Below are positions 60,276-63,730 of a stretch of DNA of 64,000 nucleotides, piece by piece. The stretch is from assembly GCA_018105865.1 (NCBI GenBank), contig CM030834.1, positions 13,254,219 to 13,318,218 of the forward strand, in the 5' to 3' direction. This DNA comes from Metaphire vulgaris. Lineage: Eukaryota; Annelida; Clitellata; Crassiclitellata; Megascolecidae. The notes below the pieces were generated by a model, which was not told the origin of the DNA, did not search any database, and saw only the letters and a program-made list of their open reading frames with translations. A program made the position numbers and the translations under genes. How positions within the stretch are numbered: the first letter of the stretch is position 1; each line of letters opens with the position of its first letter.

Positions 60276-61596
60276 GTGGGCACACTGGGCAGTGGCATAA
60301 CCACACACCAGCAATTACGGGCAGTGTTAGGAAAGATCACTTGTAAAATGATCTTGATCAAAGATCAAGATCAATAGAGAGAAATTTATCTAAGATCAAG
60401 ATCAAAGATCATTAGAGTATAAATGATCTAAGATCAAGATCACTTTAAAAGTGATCTAAGATCAAAGATCATACAAATATAGTTATTATATCATGTATGA
60501 CGTGTCACGTATGATAACGATACAATGTCTACTGTACGATGCATGTAAACTTTTGTAATACTAAGTTACTAACACAACTGAAAATAGTTCATAACAAGTT
60601 TAGCAACTAACTGTCAGTTCAAAGTCATTGTTGAACACGGCAGTTCATTTTCAGCATGAGCAGACGCTCAAACGTTGTGTCAGACAACCTGTTTCTTCGT
60701 GGTGTAGCTATCAAACCTCCAATACTAAAAAGTCTTTCGACATGCGCAGAAGATGGCAGGGTTGTGTTATATTTCACAAATGCTGCCTTGACATGTGGGT
60801 ATGCCAACAAGCTAGAAAGTTCCTTATTTGGGTTATTCAGGTAGTGCATGATCTCTATCTTGACTGCATTTTCACGACCAGTTGCAACTGAGCAAGCCTC
60901 CCCCTGAGTCCCAGTGGCAGTGCCAGTACTAATGTCAGGGCCATACTAATAATCCTCATCATCTGCACCGGCTGCACTAACATGATCATTGAGGTCCGAA
61001 TGCTTGATTTGTCTGCCATTTTACTCAGTACACATAGAAGTTCGTTGATTGATTGACTTAGTTGGGAGAATACGTATAATTTGATCTTTGATCTTCTGTT
61101 GATAATAAAGATCAAAATCACCGAAAAAGTGATTTAAAGTCAGAGTCAAAGATCACTAGTAAAAAGTGATCTAGATCAAAGATCAAAGATCATGAATTGT
61201 GATCTTAAATCGTGATCTTTGATCTTTTGATCTAAGATCACTCCTAACACTGATTACGGGCAATGCATTGCCCGGGTTACTTTGCTTTCTGCCTTGTGTG
61301 AACAAGCAAACTTTTATGGTTTACAATTTTCCTTATCACCTTAGTCATAATGTCCTCTTCCAACTTAATCAGCTAGTCTGCTAGAATGAAACTGACAATT
61401 TTCAAAATCAATGTCTAACATATAGTGAAATTGTTCAAACTTTAATGGGCAAATTGTCCATACAGCAAGATCAAATTAGAATAGTTACATACATGAAGTT
61501 TGAATGGTCATTGCTTACCTTCAAGTCAGAAATTACTTGATGAAAAAGTGAGGCTAGTGCTGTACAACTCTTTTCAATCTGACCGTTCACCTCCAT
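18465..61596 (-). CDS. mtss1: MTSS1/MTSS2 (MIM/ABBA) homologue, I-BAR scaffold protein, 13 coding exons
   Basis: Predicted 767-residue homologue of metastasis suppressor 1 / missing-in-metastasis. Family members bind PI(4,5)P2 membranes through an I-BAR (IMD) helical dimer, promote outward curvature and link membrane to actin. Exons 1-8 (residues 1 to about 259) align along the whole I-BAR domain: IEKSCTALASLF, PVWEEFITKAAKLHAALR, SFLEAFQKVADMATNTRG, DIGSALTRLCLRHRSIEGKL, PLQEKTEDWKKV, KLQKKLKK, EKSAVRAALTEERSRYC and EISLLGDVTHLQEI. Exon 9 is Ser/Pro-rich and exon 10 carries RPHTISSVYEHSH, also a family segment. All twelve junction phases agree. The length matches the vertebrate proteins (roughly 750), but the expected C-terminal WH2 actin-binding motif is not visible, so the 3' end may be incomplete or divergent. 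Introns total about 41 kb and are filled with mobile elements. Confidence 0.88.
19124..19833 (-). other. MTSS-like intron 12
   Basis: 710 bp with no recognised repeat except short TAAG units near 19665-19685. Confidence 0.45.
19834..19966 (-). CDS. mtss1: MTSS-like coding exon 12 (tentative)
   Basis: Acceptor TTTTTGAATTTGAG, donor AATG|GTTTGT; 133 bp, entry phase 0, exit phase 1, giving MDDTKADGAQMSAKARSI and onward to DISYTSAN. Phases fit exons 11 and 13, but the sequence matches no family motif I know. Confidence 0.45.
19967..20841 (-). other. MTSS-like intron 11, distal part
   Basis: AT-rich with a direct duplication of AATATGGAGTAAGATCATT at about 20402 and 20420 and a GA-rich tract at 20700-20800. 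Short accidental frames only. Confidence 0.45.
20842..21555 (+). mobile_element. Non-autonomous Helitron, copy 1
   Basis: Starts TCTATAATATTAAGATCC and ends ATCTTTCTAG, inserted between A and T, which is the Helitron rule (5' TC, 3' CTRR, AT target). The subterminal region before CTAG is made of GCGAGCGAAG-type units. The body matches copies 2 and 3. It carries a 74 bp TTAA-flanked MITE (21324-21397) absent from copy 2. There is no Rep/helicase gene. Confidence 0.85.
21324..21397. mobile_element. 74 bp TTAA-flanked MITE inside Helitron copy 1
   Basis: Ends CCCCTTAACTGGG and its inverse, flanked by TTAA on both sides (21320-21323 and 21398-21401). Helitron copy 2 has the uninterrupted site at the matching place. 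TTAA and CC-starting ends suggest mobilisation by a piggyBac-type transposase. Confidence 0.85.
21576..21622. repeat. (AAT)n microsatellite and SINE-tail remnant
   Basis: AATAATAAT array followed by GTGATTTTAAGTGGTTTAGG, a tail segment also seen inverted at 45893-45930. Confidence 0.8.
21792..21952 (-). CDS. mtss1: MTSS-like coding exon 11 (tentative 3' end)
   Basis: Good acceptor TTTGTCCAACAG; entry phase 1 completes an Asp codon with exon 10. Reads DLMQGCQNLSGAKNIHEGH and onward to SEHPLFVHPEK. The donor chosen, AAAAA|GTAGAC, is weak. Other GT sites in the same phase (for example CAT|GTAATG) are possible. If none is used, the frame stops 15 bases further on. Confidence 0.55.
21953..22860 (-). 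other. MTSS-like intron 10
   Basis: 908 bp of AT-rich DNA; no repeat family recognised. Confidence 0.5.
22861..23302 (-). CDS. mtss1: MTSS-like coding exon 10 (RPHTIS segment)
   Basis: Acceptor ATGACTTTTTCAG, strong donor GGTG|GTATGT; 442 bp, entry phase 0, exit phase 1. Contains ICDDRPHTISSVYEHSHSRS and PQTFQPL, matching the (E/D)RPHTIS...F segment of MTSS proteins, then an RNIELAELLDRRDALLRRQN helix-like stretch. Confidence 0.88.
23303..24009 (-). other. MTSS-like intron 9, distal part
   Basis: AT-rich with no recognised structure. The rest of this intron is the LINE at 24010-25091. Confidence 0.45.
24010..25091 (+). mobile_element. Non-LTR retrotransposon (second LINE type), 5'-truncated, with GA tail
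   Basis: Two frame pieces, 24012-24473 and 24612-25019, encode the end of a reverse transcriptase: GFRQGCILSPSLFNVILDYI, then EYADDTCLL, and KINYKKTKIM, RFVYLGSEV. After a frameshifted stretch come KWLRRIIRVGYKEHVTNKEI and RMEWLGHILRME, then KRSQGRQRTRWTDCISKDL. The RMEWLGHxxRM...GRxRxxWxD tail is shared by RTE-like and related LINEs with no CR1-type tail. It ends in a (GA)n array. It lies antisense in MTSS-like intron 9, its tail only 33 bp from exon 9. Confidence 0.85.
25020..25091. repeat. (GA)n microsatellite at LINE 3' end
   Basis: About 36 GA units directly following the last LINE codons. It becomes a (CT)n pyrimidine tract on the host-gene strand just inside intron 9. Confidence 0.95.
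25125..25256 (-). CDS. mtss1: MTSS-like coding exon 9 (Ser/Pro-rich)
   Basis: Acceptor GTTATTTTAG, donor TCAGAG|GTCTGC; 132 bp, phase 0 on both sides. Reads IAPPPHSPTQSVSSSKSSLS and onward, like the TPPSSPS...SS(V/L)(C/S)SS segment after the I-BAR domain in MTSS proteins. Confidence 0.88.
25257..25764 (-). other. MTSS-like intron 8
   Basis: 508 bp, AT-rich, no repeat recognised. Confidence 0.5.
25765..25917 (-). CDS. mtss1: MTSS-like coding exon 8 (end of I-BAR)
   Basis: Acceptor TTTTTGTGTTTAG, donor TGTCAG|GTCAAT; 153 bp, phase 0 on both sides. Encodes DGEISLLGDVTHLQEIMDSL then VDPLTLPETSEQLITDI and SSSSW, closely following the family's last I-BAR helix and post-helix segment. Confidence 0.92.
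25918..27003 (-). other. MTSS-like intron 7
   Basis: 1,086 bp. Two direct copies of ATACCTTTTTACTTAAAATA lie about 62 bp apart (26696 and 26758). No mobile element was bounded. Confidence 0.5.
27004..27161 (-). CDS. mtss1: MTSS-like coding exon 7 (I-BAR)
   Basis: Acceptor CATTTTCTTGTAG, donor TTTATG|GTATCA; 158 bp, entry phase 1, exit phase 0. Encodes KLEFQKPLEVSIKDLNEKLL then EKSAVRAALTEERSRYC, the most conserved I-BAR stretch (family wording EKQAVRKALIEERGR(F/Y)C). Confidence 0.95.
27162..27479 (-). other. MTSS-like intron 6, distal part
   Basis: About 320 bp without recognisable structure, between exon 7 and the LINE at 27480. Confidence 0.45.
27480..27935 (+). mobile_element. LINE 3' fragment with (GAT)n tail
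   Basis: Two overlapping frame pieces read ETWTMKKQDRLKLNAFEMKC YRKMMKIS (broken here for length), then after a frameshift GKIRWCAKRGGRPKRRWIED and ILEWTGLNAQT. This is the C-terminal tail of an RTE-like LINE. It ends in TGATGATG triplets at 27910-27935. Confidence 0.75.
28023..28097 (-). CDS. mtss1: MTSS-like coding exon 6 (I-BAR)
   Basis: Acceptor TATTTATGTTCAG, donor AAAAAGG|GTTTTT (weak); 75 bp, phase 1 on both sides. Encodes TKKAHQEIKKALSETQKLQK KLKK, matching the basic KARQEIKKKSSDTLKLQKK region of the family. Confidence 0.9.
28098..28810 (-). other. MTSS-like intron 5, distal part
   Basis: Contains a possible 42 bp cassette exon (28368-28409, listed separately) and otherwise AT-rich DNA with no repeat recognised. 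Confidence 0.5.
28368..28409 (-). CDS. Possible 42 bp cassette exon in intron 5
   Basis: Acceptor-like TTATGCAAGCAG and a strong donor ACAAG|GTAAGAG bracket 42 bp that fit phase 1 on both sides and read (E)YVSCMELTCPPEQ without a stop. Known MTSS I-BAR domains have no insert here, so it is either a novel optional exon or chance. Confidence 0.2.
28872..29332 (+). mobile_element. Non-autonomous Helitron, copy 2
   Basis: TCTATAATATTAAGATCC at the 5' end, GAGCATCTTTCTAG at the 3' end, inserted between A and T. It is 461 bp, shorter than copies 1 and 3, and lacks the TTAA MITE of copy 1. It sits in MTSS-like intron 5, sense opposite to the gene. A (TAAG)n run lies just before it at 28812-28830. 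Confidence 0.85.
29333..31056 (-). other. MTSS-like intron 5, proximal part
   Basis: AT-rich. Contains an AAT/ATT patch near 29858-29885 and a G-rich GGGTGAGGGCGAGG stretch at 30308-30350. Short frames only; no gene or bounded element seen. Confidence 0.45.
31057..31148 (-). CDS. mtss1: MTSS-like coding exon 5 (I-BAR)
   Basis: Acceptor TTTTATTGACTGTAG, donor CAGGG|GTCAGT; 92 bp, entry phase 2, exit phase 1. Encodes AAMDTMVMPLQEKTEDWKKV then IVQLERDRNR, matching family ALID(C)L(I)NPLQExxEEWKK. Confidence 0.93.
31149..32179 (-). other. MTSS-like intron 4
   Basis: 1,031 bp, AT-rich; no repeat recognised. Confidence 0.5.
32180..32264 (-). CDS. mtss1: MTSS-like coding exon 4 (I-BAR)
   Basis: Acceptor TCTCTTTGACTGATTAAG after a long pyrimidine run, donor AACAAG|GTATCT; 85 bp, entry phase 1, exit phase 2. 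Encodes ATKDIGSALTRLCLRHRSIE GKLK, the family signature TR(E/D)IGSALTRMCMRHRSIE. Confidence 0.95.
32385..32575. mobile_element. hAT MITE with perfect 8 bp duplication
   Basis: Ends CAGGGCTTTTTTTC and its inverse, flanked by CTTCCTCC on both sides (32377-32384 and 32576-32583). The interior has two copies of GGTGTGGGAACGCCG. Lies 113 bp from exon 4's acceptor side. Confidence 0.88.
32725..33515 (-). mobile_element. Non-autonomous Helitron, copy 3
   Basis: An inverted copy: plus-strand CTAGAAAGATGCTCGC at 32725 and GGATCTTAATATTATAGA ending at 33515, inserted between A and T. The interior contains a direct tandem duplication of about 284 bp, starting GATCGCCACCTAGCCAAGCT at about 32839 and again at 33123. 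Confidence 0.87.
33603..33675. mobile_element. 73 bp TTAA-flanked MITE, second copy
   Basis: CCCCTTAACTGGG ends in inverted orientation with TTAA on both sides (33599-33602 and 33676-33679). Same family as 21324-21397, with a different middle. Confidence 0.82.
33680..37405 (-). other. MTSS-like intron 3, part
   Basis: Long AT-rich intronic stretch. A (CTA)n array is at 34246-34386 and a C/T-rich tract at 34720-34830. A segment at 37155-37330 resembles 5940-6130. No exon in a compatible phase was found (a candidate at about 35862-35955 has a stop in the required frame). Confidence 0.5.
34246..34386. repeat. (CTA)n microsatellite
   Basis: A long CTA/ACT triplet array interrupted by CAA, ACC and TTA variants. 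Confidence 0.93.
37414..37608. mobile_element. hAT MITE with perfect 8 bp duplication
   Basis: Ends CAGCAGTTCTTGAGC and, inverted, CAGTGGTTCTTAAAA, flanked by ATGTAGAC on both sides (37406-37413 and 37609-37616). Near the right end is the palindromic phrase GGACCACTAGTGGTCC. Confidence 0.88.
37890..38215 (+). mobile_element. LINE reverse transcriptase fragment (CR1-like)
   Basis: The frame 37919-38203 reads QYGFIQTGSSTTAIIALLHI and VIVFTLYVSNTFDTIQHYNL LEK, the mid reverse transcriptase region (usual wording xDFSKAFDTVxHxxLLxKL). It stops in ICRQLVCRSL and cannot encode an active enzyme. Confidence 0.65.
38216..39540 (-). other. MTSS-like intron 3, part
   Basis: Contains an (AAT)n array at 38650-38686 and short TTAG units at 38460-38478. 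Parts look like old LINE 3' UTR (for example 39200-39330), but no end could be fixed. Confidence 0.4.
39545..39885 (+). mobile_element. CR1-type LINE 3' end fragment
   Basis: Encodes EIGKKYFTISGPKTWNFLPS AVRSS then SRLKTHLFQLAYPP, the CR1-like C-terminal tail. It is followed by GAGTACCATCGATTGATAC, AAGTGCATAACTATTATTAT and a TTA/TTTAT tail. Confidence 0.82.
39890..40762 (-). other. MTSS-like intron 3, part
   Basis: AT-rich; small frames on both strands (for example 40080-40325 minus) show no family motif. 40590-40690 may be the left flank of a LINE fragment (NTTYSAFADSVLYQLGSEES on plus), uncertain. Confidence 0.4.
40763..40962. mobile_element. Palindromic MITE built from GACAAAATGTC units
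   Basis: 200 bp. The left arm has five GACAAAATGTC-type units and the right arm the inverted GACATTTTGTC units in mirrored order, around a short centre TTTAGGGTTAGAGTAAT. It is flanked by a perfect 8 bp duplication GTCTGAAC (40755-40762 and 40963-40970), so it inserted like a hAT element. Confidence 0.88.
41014..41313. mobile_element. hAT-like MITE, C-rich
   Basis: Ends CAGGAATATTTTTA and, inverted, CAGGGTTATTTCTA. Flanking 8-mers GTCAGGTT and GTCAGGTC agree at 7 of 8. The interior is rich in ACACCCCCAA on plus. Confidence 0.65.
41366..41733. mobile_element. hAT MITE with GAGGGCCGCA repeats
   Basis: Ends CAGTGATGGGCA and, inverted, CAGGGATGGGCA, flanked by GTATAATG on both sides (41358-41365 and 41734-41741). 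The interior has several GAGGGCCGCA units near the two ends, a layout common in hAT non-autonomous elements. Confidence 0.9.
41742..43640 (-). other. MTSS-like intron 3, part
   Basis: AT-rich. 42030 has a CAGGGATATTTTAGGATC phrase resembling the left end of the 41014 element without a partner. No gene seen. Confidence 0.4.
43640..44390 (+). mobile_element. Degenerate LINE 3' portion with triplet tail
   Basis: Scattered frames (43644-43889 and following) read like a decayed LINE C-terminus; the C-terminal wording near 44040-44140 (PVCLYGI...LNTDLKCIL) fits the GxxxWNxLP...FKxxLKxxL pattern loosely. A TAA/TTA inverted triplet block (44246-44318) and the phrase GAGGCGCTATACAAATGCTA close it. 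Confidence 0.45.
44246..44318. repeat. (TAA)n(TTA)n(CTA)n inverted triplet block
   Basis: AAT units switch directly to ATT units, giving a perfect hairpin-forming palindrome, followed by CTA units. Confidence 0.85.
44391..45113 (-). other. MTSS-like intron 3, part
   Basis: AT-rich; short frames only, no gene seen. Confidence 0.4.
45114..45240. mobile_element. Half of a hAT-type element
   Basis: Begins CAGGGTTGTACAGTAATCGA, a hAT-like end followed by TAATCGATTAC palindromes. I could not find the matching right end, so it is truncated. Confidence 0.4.
45250..46830 (+). mobile_element. Degenerate LINE reverse transcriptase, with another LINE end nested in it
   Basis: Frame pieces read LGIFIDISKVFDTFNHT (about 45408-45460) and, after an interruption, SYFSIYINDIHESSSIYQLV and CADDTSLTKTL (46030-46140). 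These are the AFDT and INDI...ADDT motifs of a reverse transcriptase in order. The interruption at 45520-45830 is the 3' end of a different LINE with an (ATT)n tail. The end phrase GTAAATGCGCCTATATAAAT lies near 46793. Confidence 0.6.
45520..45802 (+). mobile_element. LINE 3' end (third type) with (ATT)n tail, nested
   Basis: Matches 53125-53400: TAGTACAAGAGGCCACAAAT-like wording (STRGHK), then GGGTGGGTCCA and AATGGAACAGTTTGGACGAG, then an (ATT)n tail at 45751-45802. In protein terms it is the SSTRGHxxKLFK...VVDxWNxLxEEVVxAxTVN tail of a LINE. Confidence 0.7.
46831..47983 (-). other. MTSS-like intron 3, proximal part
   Basis: AT-rich; no exon, no bounded mobile element. Confidence 0.45.
47984..48057 (-). 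CDS. mtss1: MTSS-like coding exon 3 (I-BAR)
   Basis: Acceptor TATAATTTGTAG, donor ACCAGAG|GTCAGC; 74 bp, entry phase 2, exit phase 1. Encodes STVTAATSFLEAFQKVADMA TNTR, nearly identical to the family signature AAAxFLDAFQKVADMATNTRG. Confidence 0.96.
48058..48400 (-). other. MTSS-like intron 2
   Basis: 343 bp, the shortest intron of the gene; no repeat recognised. Confidence 0.6.
48401..48462 (-). CDS. mtss1: MTSS-like coding exon 2 (I-BAR)
   Basis: Acceptor TTTGTTCCTCACAG, donor CTGAG|GTTAGA; 62 bp, entry phase 0, exit phase 2. Encodes TSAPVWEEFITKAAKLHAAL, matching family YPxWEDFxxKAxKLxxQLR. Confidence 0.94.
48463..48880 (-). other. MTSS-like intron 1, distal edge
   Basis: AT-rich, no repeat recognised before the hAT element at 48881. 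Confidence 0.45.
48881..49805. mobile_element. hAT element with GTAGTTAACTAC subterminal repeats
   Basis: 925 bp. Ends CAACGCCGGGCA and, inverted, CAATGCTGGGCA, flanked by a perfect 8 bp duplication CCAATCAC (48873-48880 and 49806-49813). About 150 bp at each end consists of AGTAGTTAACTAC-type units, the probable transposase-binding arrays. The centre (49060-49640) has no transposase reading frame. Confidence 0.9.
49821..50369. mobile_element. hAT element with GAGTACTCGA subterminal repeats
   Basis: 549 bp. Ends TAGGGCTGCGCAGAG and, inverted, TAGGGCTGCGCTAAC, flanked by a perfect 8 bp duplication CTTTACAC (49813-49820 and 50370-50377). Ends are lined with CGAGTACTCG and GGAGTCGAGTA units. 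It starts only 15 bp after the previous element; the two duplications share one base. Confidence 0.9.
50378..51545 (-). other. MTSS-like intron 1, part
   Basis: A CAC/ATC triplet tract lies at 50652-50702, followed by a GC-richer stretch (50700-50960) that resembles a decayed LINE C-terminus on the minus strand, not assignable. No gene seen. Confidence 0.4.
52565..53120. repeat. Segment with (GA)n array inserted in the LINE
   Basis: Starts TAATGTAATGAAACAAAATA and holds GTATAGCACCTCTTCTGAAG and a G run at 52784-52796, then (GA)n at 52978-53060. It breaks the reading order between the reverse transcriptase and the STRGHK tail, so it is probably a later insertion, unidentified. Confidence 0.45.
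53339..53400. repeat. (ATT)n microsatellite, LINE tail
   Basis: About 20 ATT units ending the LINE copy. Confidence 0.93.
54902..55200 (+). other. Short frame with helix-rich segment, unidentified
   Basis: The frame 54853-55152 reads KMRARLDQDKMKQAISVAMK AIATGSTFNQ. This faintly resembles the helix-turn-helix opening of pogo/Tigger-type proteins (R-W-x-x-E-x-M-x-x-A-x-x-x-V). No DDE domain follows. I would not call a gene. Confidence 0.25.
55201..57109 (-). other. MTSS-like intron 1, part
   Basis: AT-rich with two roughly parallel segments (55375-55560 and 55765-55930; shared CTGCAG(A/C)TAAAATTTTT and CTTCTGTGAGC) that look like a diverged direct duplication. Frames are short. No gene seen. 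Confidence 0.4.
57110..57870 (+). mobile_element. CR1-type LINE fragment, reverse transcriptase C-terminal half
   Basis: Contains a decayed YxDDMQLFI motif near 57120. The frame 57443-57766 follows: ALIPLANALVSKRLDYCNSL, LQGIQNSISLAITNTRKHNH and LDWLPVDQRIVFK, collinear with the 1-1190 copy. It breaks off after the EIGKRALSISVP tail. Confidence 0.82.
57965..58131. repeat. (ATC)n and (CAC)n microsatellite
   Basis: Long ATC array from 57970, a short TATCATTATC break near 58030, more ATC, then CAC units at 58104-58131. Confidence 0.93.
58132..58740 (-). mobile_element. Inverted LINE C-terminal remnant (possible)
   Basis: On the minus strand 58097-58321 reads TEGSISGRKIKGRSRRMLLD WMM. With TQKKYIQKLEAFKSWLYRRM-type wording near 58430-58520, this resembles the GRKxxGRxRxxxLDxM and LEAFExWxYRR tails of RTE-like LINEs. 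If right, it is the one LINE piece not on the plus strand. Confidence 0.45.
58762..58811. repeat. (TA)n microsatellite
   Basis: TATATA array directly before a copy of the GGGCAATGCCCGGGTTACT repeat (58825-58890). Confidence 0.93.
58825..58895 (+). repeat. Dispersed repeat copy, CCCGGGTTACTCTGC family
   Basis: AATGGGCAATGCCCGGGTTA then CTCTGCTTTCTGCCCTGG. Matches 10590-10690 (inverted) and the split copy around 60280-61310. Confidence 0.65.
59108..59727. mobile_element. Inverted-repeat element with GTTACCGTATATA ends
   Basis: Left end GTTACCGTATATATTCG, then ATAAAGTCGA. The right end, inverted, is GTTACCGTATATACTCGAG, then ATAAAGTCGA. The interior holds further CGACTTAT(A/G)CTCG units and a GC-rich block near 59530-59580. 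Target duplication unresolved; superfamily uncertain. Confidence 0.7.
60218..60272. repeat. (TA)n microsatellite
   Basis: TATATA array upstream of the repeat copy interrupted by the hAT element. Confidence 0.93.
60322..61252 (-). mobile_element. hAT element with transposase remnant and GATCAAAGATC ends
   Basis: 931 bp. Ends CAGTGTTAGGAAAGATCA and, inverted, CAGTGTTAGGAGTGATCT, flanked by a perfect 8 bp duplication ATTACGGG (60314-60321 and 61253-61260). Both ends are filled with GATCTAAGATCAAAGATCA-type units. It retains the tail of its transposase on the minus strand. Confidence 0.92.
60625..60849 (-). pseudogene. hAT transposase C-terminal dimerisation region (truncated)
   Basis: A 74-residue frame reads NPNKELSSLLAYPHVKAAFV, then KYNTTLPSSAHVERLFSIGG and LIATPRRNRLSDTTFERLLM LK. 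This is the hAT C-terminal region, with the usual LPxSAxVERLFSxxGxIxTxRRxRL wording intact. In the family this part mediates multimerisation and completes the catalytic fold. The DDE core (RNase H-like domain with its insertion) and BED zinc finger are absent, so the element is non-autonomous by internal deletion. Confidence 0.88.
61519..61596 (-). CDS. mtss1: MTSS-like coding exon 1 (start codon)
   Basis: ATG then EVNGQIEKSCTALASLFHQV ISDLK, ending in a consensus donor AAG|GTAAGC, exit phase 0. It matches the family N-terminus (ME...IEKECSALGGLFQxIISDMK). This ATG is chosen because the family starts at the same place. Confidence 0.93.
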
Positions 61597-61799
61597 TATT
61601 GGTCAGATATGATCACATTTGTGTGAAAAATCCAAGCAGATGGGTTCTGTCAAAATAGTTTGCCAAAATCTACAGCAATTGTATATTAGGCAGTCAATGT
61701 ATGGCTAATGTTACAAAGCTAACTTCAACAGCTGACACAAATTTTCCAAGCTTATATGCATCAGCAACATGACATCTGCTGACCTTATAGTTCAGTCTG
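61597..61799 (-). other. Region 5' of MTSS-like exon 1
   Basis: Probably 5' UTR or a 5' intron. No CpG-rich block or TATA box is seen, so the transcription start is likely further right or outside the window. Confidence 0.35.
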
Positions 61800-62640
61800 T
61801 TTACATGGGGGTGCAACAGGGTGGGCCAGGTGGGCCATGGCCCACCCAATATTTAGGCCCAATGGGCCACAATGTGTTTGGCCCACCCAATTTCAATTGG
61901 CAAATTACAATGTTTTGTGGAACTAATAACCCCAAATCCCCAATATATTGGCATAATATTGCCATATATAGTTGAGATGTCACAGATGTGGAAGACCATT
62001 CAAAATTATTATATTTATATAACCATGCAACTGTGTTTTTTCAGTGATCGATTGATTGTAACGGCAAGAATTTCTAGCTGCGCTGTCTTGACTCTGAAAT
62101 ATTGGCCATGTTGGCCCACCCAATATTTGGTTTGTGGCACCCTCCATGGTTTTAATTCGTTTCATCACTCTTCTGAATTTTTGCATATCTATAGCCTACT
62201 GTAGCACTAGTCCTTGCCCTGTCCAATTTCAAACAGGGTATCAATTTTATCATATTTTTGTGGTCTATAAAACCTGTAATAGAAGAAACCAGCTCTCTTA
62301 AGCGCCATCTTATCTCTCAATTGATTTTTTAGACATTTGACAGAGAATAGACTTCTGAAAGACTTTGTATAGTGTCGTTTCAAATGGCTCATTATTTTTC
62401 GTGGCATTTCGAAAGCTCTAGAAAAAAATTGAGACAGAATATATTGACAATTCTAGCACAGTTTGGCACAGCAAAGATGGGGACACAAGAATATGTGGTA
62501 TTAATTTGTTTCATCACTTTCTGAATTTTTGCATATCTATAGCCTAGTGTAGCACTAGTCCTTGCATTGTCCAATTTCAAACAGGCCATGTTGGCCCACC
62601 CAATATTTGGCTTGTGGTGCCCTCCATGTCTGTTTAAGAT
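61800..62640. repeat. GGCCCACCCAATATTT repeat with internal duplication
   Basis: GGCCCACCCAATATTT occurs at about 61850, 62113 and 62595. A 75-80 bp segment (TCTGAATTTTTGCATATCTA and onward to CCAATTTCAAACAGG) is duplicated at 62170-62236 and 62518-62584. Probably a rearranged DNA transposon; ends not resolved. Confidence 0.6.
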
Positions 62641-63347
62641 GTGTTCTAATGCATTACATTTGCTATGATGTCTTGATCACACACTAAGCTTATATAATAT
62701 TCATTCAAATATGATATCATACAACTATACTCGGATTTCTTCAAATCCATAATGAGATCTGAATGTGAAAGAAAATACTGAAGCAAGGCATCTGCATGAT
62801 GTGTTGCTACATGGTGAACAGCCTAAGTGAAATTGATTTATAAACTAATCAACATGAATTTATGCAAATTGAGAGAATAGTTGAGGCTTGAATTCCTTGA
62901 AATGGATTACTCCAAATTAGTTTATAGCTCATAATAACTGTAGTTCAACCATTGAGTTCCCTGGTCCTAAAATATGTATTCAATGCATTATTAAACCTAC
63001 TACAAACAGTGCTCATGTGGTTGGAGAGTAATAGGGGAGGAGGAGAATTTTGGTTTTTAGCTGTCCGGCAAACCCTGAAGGCTGAAAACTTTGATGTGGG
63101 AGTAGTCTGAACCACAATGCTTTGTGAGAACTTGACCTCTGACTAACAGTGGTAGCCACGGGGACATGAGGGCCTGGTGCCCCTAGTTGGGCTGGGACTG
63201 GTCATGAGATGTGTGCAAGACCTTTAAGTAGTTAGTATGAGAATGAATGAAAGAAGTTCAAAGCACTGGAAATTGACATGACAAAAAGTTTTTTTTTTGC
63301 TCGTCAAGATTTTTCACATAGAAACCTGAAAATGTTGAAGTGCTCCC
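62641..63347. other. Non-coding stretch, no gene seen
   Basis: AT-rich on the left, with unassigned repeat-like text at 63050-63330. No exon recognised. Confidence 0.4.
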
Positions 63348-63511
63348 CAGGGACGTAGCTAGGCATGGGCTTGGGGCTCAATCCCGCCAAGCCTGAAGCT
63401 AGCCCCCCCCCCATTGAAATCAAACCCAAAATGGCATTGCGGGCTCAAAAGGAAGGGAGGGAGTGAATCTTGGGCTTCAGCCCCCAAATCTAAAATCCTG
63501 GCTACATCCCT
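63348..63511. mobile_element. hAT-like MITE with CAGGGACGTAGC end
   Basis: Left end CAGGGACGTAGCTAGG; right end, inverted, AGGGATGTAGCCAGG. GTGCTCCC flanks both sides (63340-63347 and 63512-63519), though one base of the right end is ambiguous. Confidence 0.6.
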
Positions 63512-63624
63512 GTGCTCCCATATTCCAGAATCCTGGCTATGCCACTGCTGACTACCAAAGCGACTAAGCAAGGCTAGCAATCTATTAATTTACTAAGACA
63601 GTCATTGCTAGGGCCTAACTATTT

Positions 63625-63730
63625 ATTGCAAGGTGTTTTTTAAGGAAAAACTACTAGGGGGGCCGATGAAAAACTTTTAAAATTCCGGACGAAAACTAAT
63701 TTTGGCACTTCCCGATTTTAGCCTATTAAT
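63625..63730 (+). repeat. Dispersed repeat copy matching 10480-10560
   Basis: GGCCGATGAAAAACTTTTAA and CGAAAACTAATTTTGG correspond, inverted, to the segment beside the annexin exon 2. Unnamed family. Confidence 0.55.

Larger units (their letters stand above)
60273..61315 (+). repeat. Copy of the CCCGGGTTACTTTGC repeat split by the hAT element
   Basis: Left part up to GCAATTACGGG (60321), right part from ATTACGGGCAATGCATTGCC (61253) through GGGTTACTTTGCTTTCTGCC. Removing the 931 bp element and one 8-mer restores the order seen at 58825-58890. Confidence 0.75.
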
